Assembly: GCF_013911085.1 (NCBI RefSeq)
Contig: NZ_JACERN010000042.1
Location: 62,001 to 126,000, forward strand
Direction of reading: 5' to 3'
DNA: 64,000 nucleotides
Origin: Aquitalea aquatica
GTDB lineage: Bacteria; Pseudomonadota; Gammaproteobacteria; Burkholderiales; Chromobacteriaceae
Of this stretch, positions 44,711-53,815 are shown one piece after another (the first letter of the stretch is position 1; each line of letters begins with the position of its first letter). The notes under the pieces are model-generated. The model ran no database searches. It was not told the origin of the DNA and saw only the letters and a list, made by a program, of their open reading frames with translations. Made by a program: the position numbers and the translations under genes.

Positions 44711-44737
44711 GGGCGTGCCAGCGGGCACGCCCTTTTT
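44711..44737 (+). terminator. Rho-independent terminator of the permease gene
   Basis: GGGCGTGCC and GGCACGCCC form a 9-base-pair stem with loop AGCG, followed by TTTTT. Confidence 0.9.
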
Positions 44738-44749
44738 CATGGTGAAATT

Positions 44750-45526
44750 TCAGGAAAATAGGGTAGTGCTGTGTTGCAGACGGGCTCCCAGTCGGCTGAT
44801 TTCTGCGACAAAGTCCTCCGCCTGCTTTTCGAATCCTGGCACCGGGCTACTACAGTCTTGCAGCAGGATGAGTTTGCGGGCGAAGTCCGGCCCCAGATGA
44901 CGCAGCAGGCTGCGTACCGAGCTGGCCACGCAGTGGGACAAGGCTTCGCCGGCGATCAGAATATGGTCGGCTGCCAGCAGTGGTGCCAGTTGGCGGCTGT
45001 CGAAACAGGTGGCGGGGTCGTCGGCACGCGGCACATCGGCCTCGAAAGCAGAAAAATGCTCGGTCAGCGGGTTAAGCCCCTTGAACAGCAGCTGCATCAC
45101 CCGCTGTCGCTGGCATTCCCACTGTTGCAATGCCTGGTTCAGATCCTGCTGGATATTGTGTCCCCAGCTACCGACCAGGCAGTGCGGTGGCCACACATAC
45201 AGGCTGCTCTGTTGCAGATAAGCGCGGACCTCGGCCAGCAGCACCGGGTTGGCCGGCAACCAGTGCCCGCTATCGACATCTGCCAGGCTGATCTGGGTGT
45301 GCAGCGGTTGCTCGCCATGCGGGCCGCGCCAGAAGGCCGGATGGGCGATGTCATAGCGATGATGGCTATCCAGCGTCACCGTGATGCCGTCCAGCTGCGT
45401 GCCATGATGGCTGATCAGCTGCGCCAGCCGCTGCAGATCGGCATTGGCTCCGCTGACGGGTAGCGCCGATTGCGGCAGGTCACAGAAATCGTTCTGGGGG
45501 TCGATGATCAACAAATGATGGCGCAT
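44750..45526 (-). CDS. Isochorismatase-family cysteine hydrolase, nicotinamidase-like
   Basis: A 258-residue cytoplasmic hydrolase with the catalytic triad D9 (LLIIDPQNDF), K149 (LLFKGLNPLTEHFSAF) and C199 (GEALSHCVASSV), and a likely metal site in LDSHHRYDIAHP (D53, H55, H62). This pattern matches nicotinamidase/pyrazinamidase, which deamidates nicotinamide to nicotinate in NAD salvage. The protein is longer than PncA (about 210) because of insertions in the middle, so a different amide substrate is possible. The ATG at 45526 begins the conserved N-terminus; the open frame upstream (to 45718) has no family similarity. Confidence 0.82.
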   Translation of the reverse strand: MRHHLLIIDPQNDFCDLPQSALPVSGANADLQRLAQLISHHGTQLDGITVTLDSHHRYDIAHPAFWRGPHGEQPLHTQISLADVDSGHWLPANPVLLAEVRAYLQQSSLYVWPPHCLVGSWGHNIQQDLNQALQQWECQRQRVMQLLFKGLNPLTEHFSAFEADVPRADDPATCFDSRQLAPLLAADHILIAGEALSHCVASSVRSLLRHLGPDFARKLILLQDCSSPVPGFEKQAEDFVAEISRLGARLQHSTTLFS

Positions 45527-45768
45527 GGTGGGCTCGCGGCTTGGCTGGGCGGATATTGTGCGGCAAGCGCTGCTATTTGGACAGGGTGGTTGCAGGCCGC
45601 CATGACGGCCATGGCGCAATCTGTTGGGCCACGCGGCGCTGGCCTGGCACCGTGGCTGGATTGGTCTCGTTGCTGCTGCCAGTTTATCTGTTTGAACCGA
45701 GCATGCTTGCCATGTCATCGACTTCAGGCATTATAAATTTTCATTTCAATGACTTTGAAGGAGTGGTT

Positions 45769-45975
45769 ATGGGATTGCTGGATACCCTGGGTGAAGTAGC
45801 CGGTGCCATTGCTGCGGTGGAAGCTGCGGAGAAGCTGGATCCCGATGCGGGTCTCCTGACCAAGGGCATTGCTGCCGTGGCTGGTTTCAAGGGCGCAGGA
45901 GCACTGGAAGAAATGCTGGAGAAGAAGGACGAGAGTGCCAGCGAAGACGGGCAGGGCGACCAGGCCCAAGCCTGA
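45769..45975 (+). CDS. Small acidic hypothetical protein (68 residues)
   Basis: A 68-residue protein (starts MGLLDTLGEVAGAIAAVEAAEKL) with a Gly/Ala-rich amphipathic N-terminus and an acidic tail (EEMLEKKDESASEDGQGD). I do not recognise a family. It is supported as a real gene by AAGGAG 5 bases before the ATG, by TATAAA about 32 bases upstream, and by a strong terminator 14 bases after the stop. It stands alone between the divergent hydrolase gene and the ssu operon. Confidence 0.7.
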   Translation: MGLLDTLGEVAGAIAAVEAAEKLDPDAGLLTKGIAAVAGFKGAGALEEMLEKKDESASEDGQGDQAQA

Positions 45976-45989
45976 GCGATTGATCTGCC

Positions 45990-46022
45990 AGCCCGTGCCG
46001 ACAGCCATCGGCACGGGCTTTT
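45990..46022 (+). terminator. Rho-independent terminator after the small acidic gene
   Basis: A 12-base-pair perfect stem (AGCCCGTGCCGA with TCGGCACGGGCT) with a 6-base loop, followed by TTT. Confidence 0.9.
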
Positions 46023-46101
46023 GCAAGCCTGACGCTAAGCAAATCATGTTGTTTCATTAGCTTTTTTACTGCTAACAAGTTTATTTATTCTTGGTTATGG
46101 A

Positions 46102-46107
46102 TATAAA
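46102..46107 (+). promoter_or_regulatory. Candidate -10 element of the ssu operon
   Basis: TATAAA lies about 55 bases before the ssuE start in an AT-rich stretch with no consensus -35 box. This is usual for sulfur-starvation promoters that need an activator of the CysB/Cbl type. Confidence 0.3.
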
Positions 46108-46161
46108 AGGGCTCTGCTAAGGTGCTGTTCATTGACATGACGCACTGCGGAAAACCCACCC

Positions 46162-46752
46162 ATGACCGTTCTCGCCATTCTCGGCAGCCCCAGCAAGAAT
46201 TCGCGTACCGCCCGCCTGATCGAGCGTAGCCGTGTCGCGCTGGCCGCACTCGATATCGAGCTGCAAACCCTGTCCATTCACGATTTTCCGGCTGATGCCC
46301 TATTGCATGGCCAGTTTTCTCACCCGCAAATCCAGGACTTCCAGCAAAGGGTCAGCGCGGCCAGCGGCCTGATCATTGCCACCCCGGTGTACAAGGCCGC
46401 CTATGCCGGCGCGCTCAAGGTGCTGCTGGACCTGATTCCCGAAGGCGGCCTGGCCGGCAAGCCGGTATTGCCACTGGTCAGCGGCGGCAGCCCCGGCCAT
46501 TTGCTGGCGGTGGATTACTCCATCAAGCCCGTGCTGGCGGCACTCAAGGCCAGCGCCATCCATCAGGGCGTGTATGCGGTGGAGTCGCAAATCGGCGCCA
46601 ATGCCAATGGCGAGGCCGAACTGGCCGAGGAGCTGGAACAGCGCCTGCAAACCGCAGTGCACGAATTCGCCGCGCTGCTGGGGGTGAATGCCCCGGCCCC
46701 GCATGCGCCGCGCTATGCCAACGATTTCATTTCCCGGCTGATCAGCCTGTAA
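46162..46752 (+). CDS. ssuE: NADPH-dependent FMN reductase SsuE
   Basis: Supplies reduced FMN to the alkanesulfonate monooxygenase. The 196-residue flavodoxin-like protein begins VLAILGSPSKNSRTARL, the FMN-phosphate loop, and has the ATPVYKAAYAGALKVLLDLIP segment that identifies SsuE/MsuE proteins. It is the first gene of ssuEADCB, the gene order of E. coli, with ssuA 11 bases downstream. The ribosome binding site is weak (GCGGAAA). Confidence 0.93.
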   Translation: MTVLAILGSPSKNSRTARLIERSRVALAALDIELQTLSIHDFPADALLHGQFSHPQIQDFQQRVSAASGLIIATPVYKAAYAGALKVLLDLIPEGGLAGKPVLPLVSGGSPGHLLAVDYSIKPVLAALKASAIHQGVYAVESQIGANANGEAELAEELEQRLQTAVHEFAALLGVNAPAPHAPRYANDFISRLISL

Positions 46753-46763
46753 GGAGCGCCAGC

Positions 46764-47699
46764 ATGGCCATTTCCCTGTTGAAGAAAACACTGGGCCTCG
46801 CCTGGCTGGCTGCCGTTTCACTATCGGCCCAGGCGCTGGAGCTGAATGTCGGCTACCAGAAAAGCGCTATCAATCTGGTGTCGCTCAAGGCGCAGGGCAC
46901 GCTGGAAAAACAGCTGGCACCGCTGGGGGTGACGGTGAAGTGGTATGAGTTCCAGGCCGGGCCGCCGATTCTGGAGGCCATGAATGCCGGCAGCGTCAGC
47001 ATCGGCATGACCGGTGATTCGCCACCGGTATTCGCCCAGGCTGCCGGAGCCAATATCGTGTATATCGGCCAGGAACCGTCCAAGCCGGAATCATCGGCCA
47101 TTCTGGTGCCCGCCGGTTCGGCCATCAAGAAGCTGGCCGACCTCAAGGGCAGGCGCGTGGCCTTTACCAAGGGCTCCAGCGCGCACTATCTGACGGTGGC
47201 GGCATTGAAGAAAGCCGGGCTGCAATACAGCGACATCACCCCGGTATACCTGACCCCGTCCGAAGCACGTGCCGCCTTCGAGCGCGGTAGCGTGGACGCC
47301 TGGAGCATCTGGGACCCGTACTATGCAGCGGCCACTCGTGCCGGTGGTGTGCGGGTGTTGTCCAGCGGCAAGGGCTTGAGTGCCAACAATACCTTCTATC
47401 TGGCGGCGCGTGACTTTGCCCAGGCTAACCCGAAGGTGATTGCCATCGTGTTCAAGGCCCTCACCGACAACAATAAGCAGCTGCGTGGCGATGTGCAGCA
47501 AGTGGCGAAAACCCTGTCCGGCTACACCGGGCTGGAGGCGGAAACCTATGCCGCCATGCTCAGCCGCCATCCGGACTACAGCGTCAGCTACGTCAACGCC
47601 AAAACCATCCAGCAGCAACAGCAAGTGGCCGACACCTTCCACGCACTGGGCCTGATTCCCAAGGCCATCAAGGTGCAGGACGCGGTGTGGAAGCCCTGA
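46764..47699 (+). CDS. ssuA: Aliphatic sulfonate ABC transporter substrate-binding protein SsuA
   Basis: A 311-residue periplasmic binding protein with signal peptide (LAWLAAVSLSAQA). The mature start LELNVGYQKSAINLVSLKAQG and the motifs KWYEFQAGPPILEAMNAGSVSIGMTGDSPP and RVAFTKGSSAHYL are diagnostic of SsuA. It delivers alkanesulfonates to SsuBC under sulfate limitation. AAGGAG precedes the ATG at 46764. Confidence 0.94.
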   Translation: MAISLLKKTLGLAWLAAVSLSAQALELNVGYQKSAINLVSLKAQGTLEKQLAPLGVTVKWYEFQAGPPILEAMNAGSVSIGMTGDSPPVFAQAAGANIVYIGQEPSKPESSAILVPAGSAIKKLADLKGRRVAFTKGSSAHYLTVAALKKAGLQYSDITPVYLTPSEARAAFERGSVDAWSIWDPYYAAATRAGGVRVLSSGKGLSANNTFYLAARDFAQANPKVIAIVFKALTDNNKQLRGDVQQVAKTLSGYTGLEAETYAAMLSRHPDYSVSYVNAKTIQQQQQVADTFHALGLIPKAIKVQDAVWKP

Positions 47700-47754
47700 G
47701 CCCAGATCAAGAACACATTAAAAACAAGACAAAATGAAGACAGGAACAACAGAC

Positions 47755-48894
47755 ATGCAGATTTTCTGGTTTTTCCCCACCCATGGTGACGGACGTTATC
47801 TGGGCAGCCCGGAAGGCGCGCGCACGGTGGACCTGGACTACCTCACCCAGATTGCCCGCGCGGCCGACAGCCTGGGTTTTGATGGAGCACTGATTCCCAC
47901 CGGCCGTTCGTGCGAAGACCCGTGGGTGACTGCCGCTACCTTGATTCCGGCTACCCGCAAGCTGAAATTCCTGGTGGCGGTACGTCCCGGCATCATGTCG
48001 CCCACGGTGGCGGCACGCATGGCTTCCAGTTTCGACCGCCTGTCGCAAGGCCGCCTACTGGTGAATGTGGTGGCCGGTGGCGACCCGGTGGAGCTGGCCG
48101 GTGATGGCAGCTGGCTGAGTCATGACGAACGTTACGAAGCCGCCAGCGAATTCCTGCATATCTGGAAGGGCGTGCTGGCCGGTGACAAGGTGAATCTGGA
48201 CGGCAAGCACATCAAGGTGAGCGATGCCCAGTTGCTGTATCCGCCGGTGAGCAAGCCGTATCCGCCGCTGTACTTTGGTGGGTCATCGGATGCTGCGCAT
48301 GATCTGGCTGCCGAGCATGTGGATGTCTATCTGAGCTGGGGCGAGCCTCCTGCTGAAGTAGCCAGGAAAATTGCCGACGTGCGCGCACGGGCAGCAAAGC
48401 TGGGCCGCACGGTGCGCTTTGGCATCCGTCTGCACATCATCGTGCGCGAAACCAACGAAGAGGCCTGGGCTGCGGCCGACCGGCTGATCAGCCGTCTGGA
48501 TGACGCCACCATCGCCAATGCGCAGAAAACCCTGGCGCGGGCCGACTCGGAAGGCCAGCGCCGCATGGCTGCGCTGCATGGTGGCAGCCGTGACAAGCTG
48601 GAGATTTCGCCCAATCTGTGGGCCGGCATCGGCCTGGTGCGCGGCGGCGCAGGCACGGCACTGGTGGGCGATGGCCCCACCGTGGCAGCGCGCATGCAAG
48701 AGTACGCCGAGCTGGGCATCGAAACCTTCGTGTTCTCCGGTTACCCGCATCTGGACGAGGCCTATCGCGTGGCCGAGCTGCTGTTCCCGCATCTGCCGGA
48801 CCGTCTCCAGGCCAGCCTTGGCCAGCAGCCGGCAGGCGAGGTGATGGCCAATCAGCTGTTGCCCAATGAGACCCGCCTGGCGGCGGCCTCCTGA
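47755..48894 (+). CDS. ssuD: FMNH2-dependent alkanesulfonate monooxygenase SsuD
   Basis: Splits alkanesulfonates into aldehyde and sulfite using FMNH2 from SsuE. The 379-residue luciferase-like TIM barrel starts [17 protein letters not shown] and contains [14 protein letters not shown] (the conserved active-site cysteine) and [19 protein letters not shown] lies 9 bases before the ATG at 47755; the in-frame ATG at 47734 has no binding site. Sulfite produced here enters cysteine synthesis, the same sulfur economy as the downstream EpsC and desulfurase genes. Confidence 0.95.
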   Translation: MQIFWFFPTHGDGRYLGSPEGARTVDLDYLTQIARAADSLGFDGALIPTGRSCEDPWVTAATLIPATRKLKFLVAVRPGIMSPTVAARMASSFDRLSQGRLLVNVVAGGDPVELAGDGSWLSHDERYEAASEFLHIWKGVLAGDKVNLDGKHIKVSDAQLLYPPVSKPYPPLYFGGSSDAAHDLAAEHVDVYLSWGEPPAEVARKIADVRARAAKLGRTVRFGIRLHIIVRETNEEAWAAADRLISRLDDATIANAQKTLARADSEGQRRMAALHGGSRDKLEISPNLWAGIGLVRGGAGTALVGDGPTVAARMQEYAELGIETFVFSGYPHLDEAYRVAELLFPHLPDRLQASLGQQPAGEVMANQLLPNETRLAAAS

Positions 48895-48903
48895 GGAGCT
48901 CCC

Positions 48904-49695
48904 ATGTCACGTTCTGTCTCATTCGCACGTGGGCTGTGGCAAGGCCTGCTGCCCTGGTTGGTGCCGCTGTTGTTGGTGATCGGCTGGCAGATCGCCTCGC
49001 TGGCCGGCTGGCTGAATCACCGGGTCTTGCCGGCGCCCAGCGAAGTGCTGGTGGCCTTCTGGCAACTGCTGGTCAGTGGCGACCTGTTCCGCCATCTGGC
49101 GGTCAGCTTTGCCCGGGTGGCGGCCGGCTTTGTCATCGGTGCCGGCCTTGGCCTGTTGTTTGGCCTGCTGACGGGGGTGTCACGGCTGGGCGAGGCGCTG
49201 TTTGATACCACCTTGCAGATGCTGCGCAATATCCCGCCCTTGGCCATCCTGCCGCTGGTGATCTTGTGGTTTGGCATTGATGAGTCGGCCAAGGTGTTTC
49301 TGGTGGCGTTTGCCGTGCTGTTTCCGGTGTATCTGAATACCTATCACGGCATCCGCTCGCTGGACCCGCAGCTGCTGGAAATGGCGCGCAGCTACGGTTT
49401 GAGCGGCCGCGAGTTGTTCCGCCAGGTCGTGCTGCCGGGGGCACTGCCATCGATTCTGGTGGGCATACGCTACGCACTGGGCATTGCCTGGATCATCCTG
49501 ATCGTGGCGGAAACCCTGTCGGCTACCAGCGGCATCGGCTATCTGGCGGCCAATGCCCGCGAATTCCTGCAAACCGACATCGTGGTGCTGTCCATCCTGC
49601 TGTATGCCGCACTGGGCAAGGTGGTGGATGTGGCGGCCCGTTTGCTGGAAAAACGCTGGCTGCGCTGGCATCCATCCTATTTCAAGGCGGCCTGA
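48904..49695 (+). CDS. ssuC: Aliphatic sulfonate ABC transporter permease SsuC
   Basis: A 263-residue inner-membrane permease with six hydrophobic segments. It has the BPD_transp_1 fold with an EAA-like loop ([24 protein letters not shown]) and the SsuC-type segments [19 protein letters not shown] and [20 protein letters not shown] precedes the start, 9 bases after ssuD. Taurine and nitrate permeases share the fold; the operon fixes sulfonate. Confidence 0.93.
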   Translation: MSRSVSFARGLWQGLLPWLVPLLLVIGWQIASLAGWLNHRVLPAPSEVLVAFWQLLVSGDLFRHLAVSFARVAAGFVIGAGLGLLFGLLTGVSRLGEALFDTTLQMLRNIPPLAILPLVILWFGIDESAKVFLVAFAVLFPVYLNTYHGIRSLDPQLLEMARSYGLSGRELFRQVVLPGALPSILVGIRYALGIAWIILIVAETLSATSGIGYLAANAREFLQTDIVVLSILLYAALGKVVDVAARLLEKRWLRWHPSYFKAA

Positions 49696-49705
49696 GGAGA
49701 ACATG

Positions 49706-50497
49706 ATGAAACTGGATGATCTCAAGACCGGCAACCCGATTTTGTTGCAGGGCCTCAGCCGGCGCTTTGGCGAACGACTGGTGCTGGATCAGTTGGATTT
49801 GCAGATTCCGCAAGGCCAGTTCCTGGCCATTGTCGGCCGCTCTGGCTGCGGCAAGAGCACCTTGCTGCGGCTGTTGGGTGGGCTGGATCAACCCGATGGC
49901 GGCCTGTTGCAGCAGCCGGCCGGGCAGAGTGTGCGGGTAATGTTTCAGGAAGCCCGCCTGCTGCCATGGAAAAGCGTGCTGGACAATGTGGCGCTGGGTT
50001 TGCCGGCCAGTCGTCGTGGCGAGGCCGAGCAGGCTTTGGCTGAAGTAGGGTTGGCTGACCGGGCGCAGGAGTGGCCGGCCCGGTTGTCCGGCGGTCAGCG
50101 CCAGCGGGTGGCACTGGCACGGGCGCTGGTGCATCAGCCCTCGCTGCTGTTGCTGGACGAGCCGCTGGGTGCACTGGATGCACTGACCCGGCTGGAAATG
50201 CAGGGCCTGATCGAGCGGCTGTGGCAACAGCATGGCTGCACCACGGTGCTGGTGACGCACGATGTTAGCGAAGCCGTGACCCTGGCCGACCGCGTGGTGT
50301 TGCTGGAAGAGGGCCGGGTGGCGCTGGATTTGCCGGTGGAGCTGCCGCGCAGCCGCACTCATGCCGACCCGCGCTTCGTCGCACTGGAGCAGCACATCCT
50401 GCAGCGCGTGTTGCAGGGGCCGTCATTCAATACGCCGCTAATTAATGAAGCACCGCTCACGTCGCTGCATTTCTCGCAGCTGCACTGGGCCTTGTAA
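49706..50497 (+). CDS. ssuB: Aliphatic sulfonate ABC transporter ATP-binding protein SsuB
   Basis: A 263-residue ABC ATPase with Walker A (GRSGCGKST), Q-loop (FQEARLLPW), signature (LSGGQRQR) and Walker B ([12 protein letters not shown]). The RLLPW-type Q-loop segment is typical of SsuB/TauB. GGAG sits 6 bases before the ATG at 49706 and 3 bases before the ATG at 49703, so the second ATG is slightly preferred. It is followed after 23 bases by a Mop-domain gene. Confidence 0.94.
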   Translation: MKLDDLKTGNPILLQGLSRRFGERLVLDQLDLQIPQGQFLAIVGRSGCGKSTLLRLLGGLDQPDGGLLQQPAGQSVRVMFQEARLLPWKSVLDNVALGLPASRRGEAEQALAEVGLADRAQEWPARLSGGQRQRVALARALVHQPSLLLLDEPLGALDALTRLEMQGLIERLWQQHGCTTVLVTHDVSEAVTLADRVVLLEEGRVALDLPVELPRSRTHADPRFVALEQHILQRVLQGPSFNTPLINEAPLTSLHFSQLHWAL

Positions 50498-50520
50498 CCC
50501 TATTACACAGAAAGCAGAGC

Positions 50521-50739
50521 ATGAGCATTCAATCCATTAATGTACGCAACCAGTTCAAGGGCGTGATCAAGGAAATCATCGAAGGGCCGGTGTTGTCTGA
50601 GGTGGACGTGGAAACCCCATCCGGCATTGTTACCTCGGTGATCACCACCCGCTCGGTGCGGGAGCTGCAACTGAAGGTGGGCTCGCCGGTGGTGGCTTTT
50701 GTCAAATCGACCGAGGTCTCCATCGCTACGCTGGCCTGA
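50521..50739 (+). CDS. Mop/TOBE-domain molybdate-binding-like protein
   Basis: A 72-residue protein consisting of one TOBE/Mop domain: SINVRNQFKGVIKEIIEGPVLSEVDVETPSGIVTSVITTRSV, then VGSPVVAFVKSTEVSIA. Molbindins of this kind store or buffer molybdate or tungstate as ring-shaped oligomers. It lies directly after ssuB, likely in the same transcript, an arrangement known in some sulfonate loci whose purpose is unclear. A role in oxyanion (sulfate/molybdate) balance is an inference. Confidence 0.85.
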   Translation: MSIQSINVRNQFKGVIKEIIEGPVLSEVDVETPSGIVTSVITTRSVRELQLKVGSPVVAFVKSTEVSIATLA

Positions 50740-50960
50740 GCTTGACAGGGCGGCTTGCTAGTCCGCCATTACCCCCTGCGCAGTCAGGCAGGTGTGCAAC
50801 TTGTCTGCTGTATCCAATATTCTCTAAAACGATATACAACGAAATTTTTATTATTTTTGGTTTGGGCGTACTGCCGCTAGACTTGCCACTCCTGACGGGT
50901 TATCCCCCGTCGCTCACCCGCTTTCTGCCTGATCAGGGCAGGGGATAGAACGCAGACGGT

Positions 50961-51974
50961 ATGATAGAAGTACGCAATCTCAGCAAACATTTCAGCCATG
51001 AAGGCCGCCGCATCGCCGCACTGGACGATGTCAGCCTGCATGTGGCCGCCGGCGAAATCTACGGCATCATCGGCCGCTCGGGGGCCGGTAAAAGTACCCT
51101 GATTCGTTGCCTCAACCTGTTGGAACGCCCCGATAGCGGCACCGTGACCCTGGGTGAGCAGGAGCTCACCGCCCTGCCGGAAGCTGCACTGCAGCAACGC
51201 CGCCAGCGCATCGGCATGGTATTCCAGCATTTCAATCTGCTGCGTTCGCGCACCGTGGGCGGCAATGTGCGTTTCCCGCTGGAGCTCGCAGGTACGCTGA
51301 GCCCGGCACAAATGGACGCGCGGGTAGACGAATTGCTGCAGCTGGTGGGCCTCGCCGATCACAAGGAAAAGCGTCCGTCGCAATTGTCCGGCGGGCAAAA
51401 GCAGCGCGTGGGCATTGCCCGTGCGCTGGCCAACCACCCCGACCTGTTGCTGTGTGACGAAGCAACGTCCGCGCTGGACCCGGAAACCACCGATTCGATT
51501 CTGGCCCTGCTGTCCGACATCAATCGTCAGCTTAACCTCACCATTGTGCTGATCACCCACGATATGCGGGTGATTCGCCAATTGTGCGACCACGTGTCGG
51601 TGATGGATCACGGCAAGGTGGTGGAAAAGGGCAGTGTGCTGGATGTGTTCCTACAGCCGCAGCATGCCGTCACCCGCAGCCTGCTGGCCGAAACCGGCTT
51701 TGGTCAGGGCGAACGGGTGGAAGCCTGGCGTGCACGTATCGGCGTGCCGCTGCTCAAGCTCACCTTTGTTGGTGAACCCACGCTCAGCCCGGTGCTGGAC
51801 AAGGTGGGTCGCGAAACCGGCCTGCGCGTCAATCTGCTGAGCGGCACCCTGAGCGAAATCCGTGACACGCCTTGCGGCCAGCTGCTGGTGGGCGTGGTGG
51901 CGTCTGATGTGGAACTGCCGGCACTGCCGGAGATTTTTGCCCGCGAGGGTGTACGTTGCGAGGTGCTGGCATGA
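50961..51974 (+). CDS. metN: Methionine ABC transporter ATP-binding protein MetN
   Basis: A 337-residue ATPase with Walker A (GRSGAGKST), signature (LSGGQKQR), Walker B (LLLCDEATSALDP) and a C-terminal NIL regulatory domain (about 262-337) that binds methionine and inhibits transport. The start MIEVRNLSKHF is standard. metN, metI and metQ follow in the usual order, and the ATGA overlap with metI gives translational coupling. The 221-base upstream gap has a weak GACGGG/CCCGTC hairpin; no SAM riboswitch core was recognised. Confidence 0.94.
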   Translation: MIEVRNLSKHFSHEGRRIAALDDVSLHVAAGEIYGIIGRSGAGKSTLIRCLNLLERPDSGTVTLGEQELTALPEAALQQRRQRIGMVFQHFNLLRSRTVGGNVRFPLELAGTLSPAQMDARVDELLQLVGLADHKEKRPSQLSGGQKQRVGIARALANHPDLLLCDEATSALDPETTDSILALLSDINRQLNLTIVLITHDMRVIRQLCDHVSVMDHGKVVEKGSVLDVFLQPQHAVTRSLLAETGFGQGERVEAWRARIGVPLLKLTFVGEPTLSPVLDKVGRETGLRVNLLSGTLSEIRDTPCGQLLVGVVASDVELPALPEIFAREGVRCEVLA

Positions 51975-52648
51975 GCGGATTCGACCCAAGCCTGTTGTTG
52001 ACGGTGGACTGGCCGGAAATCGGCGGGGCCACGCTGGATACCCTGACCATGCTGGGCGTGTCCCTGCTGTTTACCATTGTGTTCGGCCTGCCGCTGGGCG
52101 TGCTGCTGTACATCAGCGCACCGGGCCAGCTGCGCGCCCGCCCGCGCCTGTATGCGGTACTGTCTTTCCTGGTGAACGTGCTGCGCTCGCTGCCGTTTGT
52201 CATTTTGCTGATCGTGCTGATTCCGCTCACCCTGCTGCTGGTGGGTACCTCCATCGGCGTGGCCGGTGCCATTGTGCCGCTGGTGGTGGGGGCCATTCCC
52301 TTCTTTGGCCGCCTGGTGGAAAACGTGCTGCGCGAAATCGACCGTGGCGTGATTGAAGCCAGCCAGTCCATGGGGGCCAAACTGCCGCAGATCGTGTTCA
52401 AGGTGCTGTTGCCTGAGGCTATGCCCGGTTTGATCGGCGCGGCTACCGTTACTGCTGTGGCGCTGGTGGGTTATACCGCCATGTCCGGCGTGATTGGCGG
52501 CGGCGGCCTGGGCGATCTGGCCATCCGCTATGGCTATCAGCGCTTCCAGACCGAGGTGATGATCGTCACCGTGGCCCTGCTGCTGGTGTTGGTACAAGCC
52601 CTGCAAACAGCCGGCGACGCCTTGGTGCGCCGCTGTCGCTTCGGCTGA
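51971..52648 (+). CDS. metI: Methionine ABC transporter permease MetI
   Basis: A 225-residue inner-membrane permease with five to six hydrophobic segments. The motifs VNVLRSLPFVILLIVLIPLT, GAIPFFGRLVENVLREIDRG and YTAMSGVIGGGGLGDLAIRYGYQRF are diagnostic of MetI. The ATG at 51971 shares ATGA with the metN stop codon. Confidence 0.95.
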   Translation: MSGFDPSLLLTVDWPEIGGATLDTLTMLGVSLLFTIVFGLPLGVLLYISAPGQLRARPRLYAVLSFLVNVLRSLPFVILLIVLIPLTLLLVGTSIGVAGAIVPLVVGAIPFFGRLVENVLREIDRGVIEASQSMGAKLPQIVFKVLLPEAMPGLIGAATVTAVALVGYTAMSGVIGGGGLGDLAIRYGYQRFQTEVMIVTVALLLVLVQALQTAGDALVRRCRFG

Positions 52649-52755
52649 GTCAGCCGCCAGCACATTACTGCATTCCCTTTGTTGTGAATCCCTGTGCAGC
52701 CGGAGTTTGCCGGCTGTATGGACCCCCTTTGCCCATTGATCTGGAGAAAAAAACG

Positions 52756-53544
52756 ATGAAACGCGTTTCCAAGCTGTTTGCTGCCCTGAGCCTGAGCGTG
52801 GCCGCCCTGGCCGTGCACGCTGAAAATGTAAAGCTGGTGGTTGCTGCCTCGCCGGTGCCGCACGCTGAAATCCTGGAAGCCCTGAAGCCCACCCTGGCCA
52901 AGCAAGGTGTGGATCTGCAGGTGAAGGTGTTCAACGACTACGTGCTGCCCAATACCCAAGTAGAGGAAAAGCAGCTGGATGCCAACTTCTTCCAGCACAT
53001 TCCGTATCTGGACAAGTTCAACAAGGACCGTGGCACTCACCTGGTGGTAGCTTCCAAGCCGGTACACATCGAGCCGTTTGCTGCTTACTCCAGCAAGTAC
53101 AAGAAAGTGGCTGAGCTGCCGCAGGGCGCTACCGTGGCCATCCCGAATGACCCGACCAATGCCGGCCGTGCGCTGCTGCTGCTGGATCAGGGCGGTGTGA
53201 TCAAGCTGAAGGACCGCAAGAACATCTACCCGACCACCAAGGACATCGTGTCCAACCCGAAGAACATCAAGATCAAGGAACTGGAAGCCGCTACCCTGCC
53301 GCGCGTGCTGAACCAGGTGGATGTTGCGCTGATCAACGCCAACTACGCGCTGGAAGCCAAGCTGAACCCGAAGAAAGACGGCCTGTTCACCGAAACCACT
53401 TCGCCGTATGCCAACCTGCTGGTAGCCCGTCCGGACAACAAGAACAGCGCCGCTATCAAGAAGCTGGCTGCTGCGCTGAACAGCCCGGAAGCCAAGAAGT
53501 TCATCGAAACCAAGTACCAGGGTGCGGTGATTCCGGCTTTCTGA
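52756..53544 (+). CDS. metQ: Methionine-binding protein MetQ (NlpA family)
   Basis: A 262-residue binding protein with signal peptide (LFAALSLSVAALAVHA) and the NlpA-family motifs ASPVPHAEILE, VKVFNDYVLPNTQVEEKQLDANFFQHIPYL and TVAIPNDPTNAGRALLLL. There is no lipobox cysteine, so it is probably soluble in the periplasm rather than a lipoprotein like E. coli MetQ. GGAG lies before the ATG at 52756. A strong terminator closes the operon. Confidence 0.94.
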   Translation: MKRVSKLFAALSLSVAALAVHAENVKLVVAASPVPHAEILEALKPTLAKQGVDLQVKVFNDYVLPNTQVEEKQLDANFFQHIPYLDKFNKDRGTHLVVASKPVHIEPFAAYSSKYKKVAELPQGATVAIPNDPTNAGRALLLLDQGGVIKLKDRKNIYPTTKDIVSNPKNIKIKELEAATLPRVLNQVDVALINANYALEAKLNPKKDGLFTETTSPYANLLVARPDNKNSAAIKKLAAALNSPEAKKFIETKYQGAVIPAF

Positions 53545-53571
53545 GCCTGATTTACAGTATCTGATTGCACC

Positions 53572-53600
53572 AAACGGGATGGCTACGGCCATCCCGTTTT
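53572..53600 (+). terminator. Rho-independent terminator of the met operon
   Basis: AAACGGGATGGC and GCCATCCCGTTT form a 12-base-pair stem with loop TACG, followed by a further T. Confidence 0.9.
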
Positions 53601-53815
53601 GCATTTCAAGACATCCCATGCGCGCTTTCTACTGCTTTTGTAAGCAGCTGCCATGACTGAAAGCGACGATTCGTTTTGTTATGCCAGAAAATGCCATAAG
53701 TGCGGTGTGGTTATCGATTTTCTTCATAACAAGTGCAGATTTTCTTGCTTAGTCGCCAGCTTGTCGCCGCGTATATTCATTGGCAACAGACACGGCGCCA
53801 GCCAAGGAGACAAGC

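Noticed and set aside
50740-50960. Possible SAM or methionine riboswitch before metN
   Set aside because: Only a weak GACGGG/CCCGTC hairpin was found; no conserved riboswitch core was recognised. Covariance-model search would be decisive.
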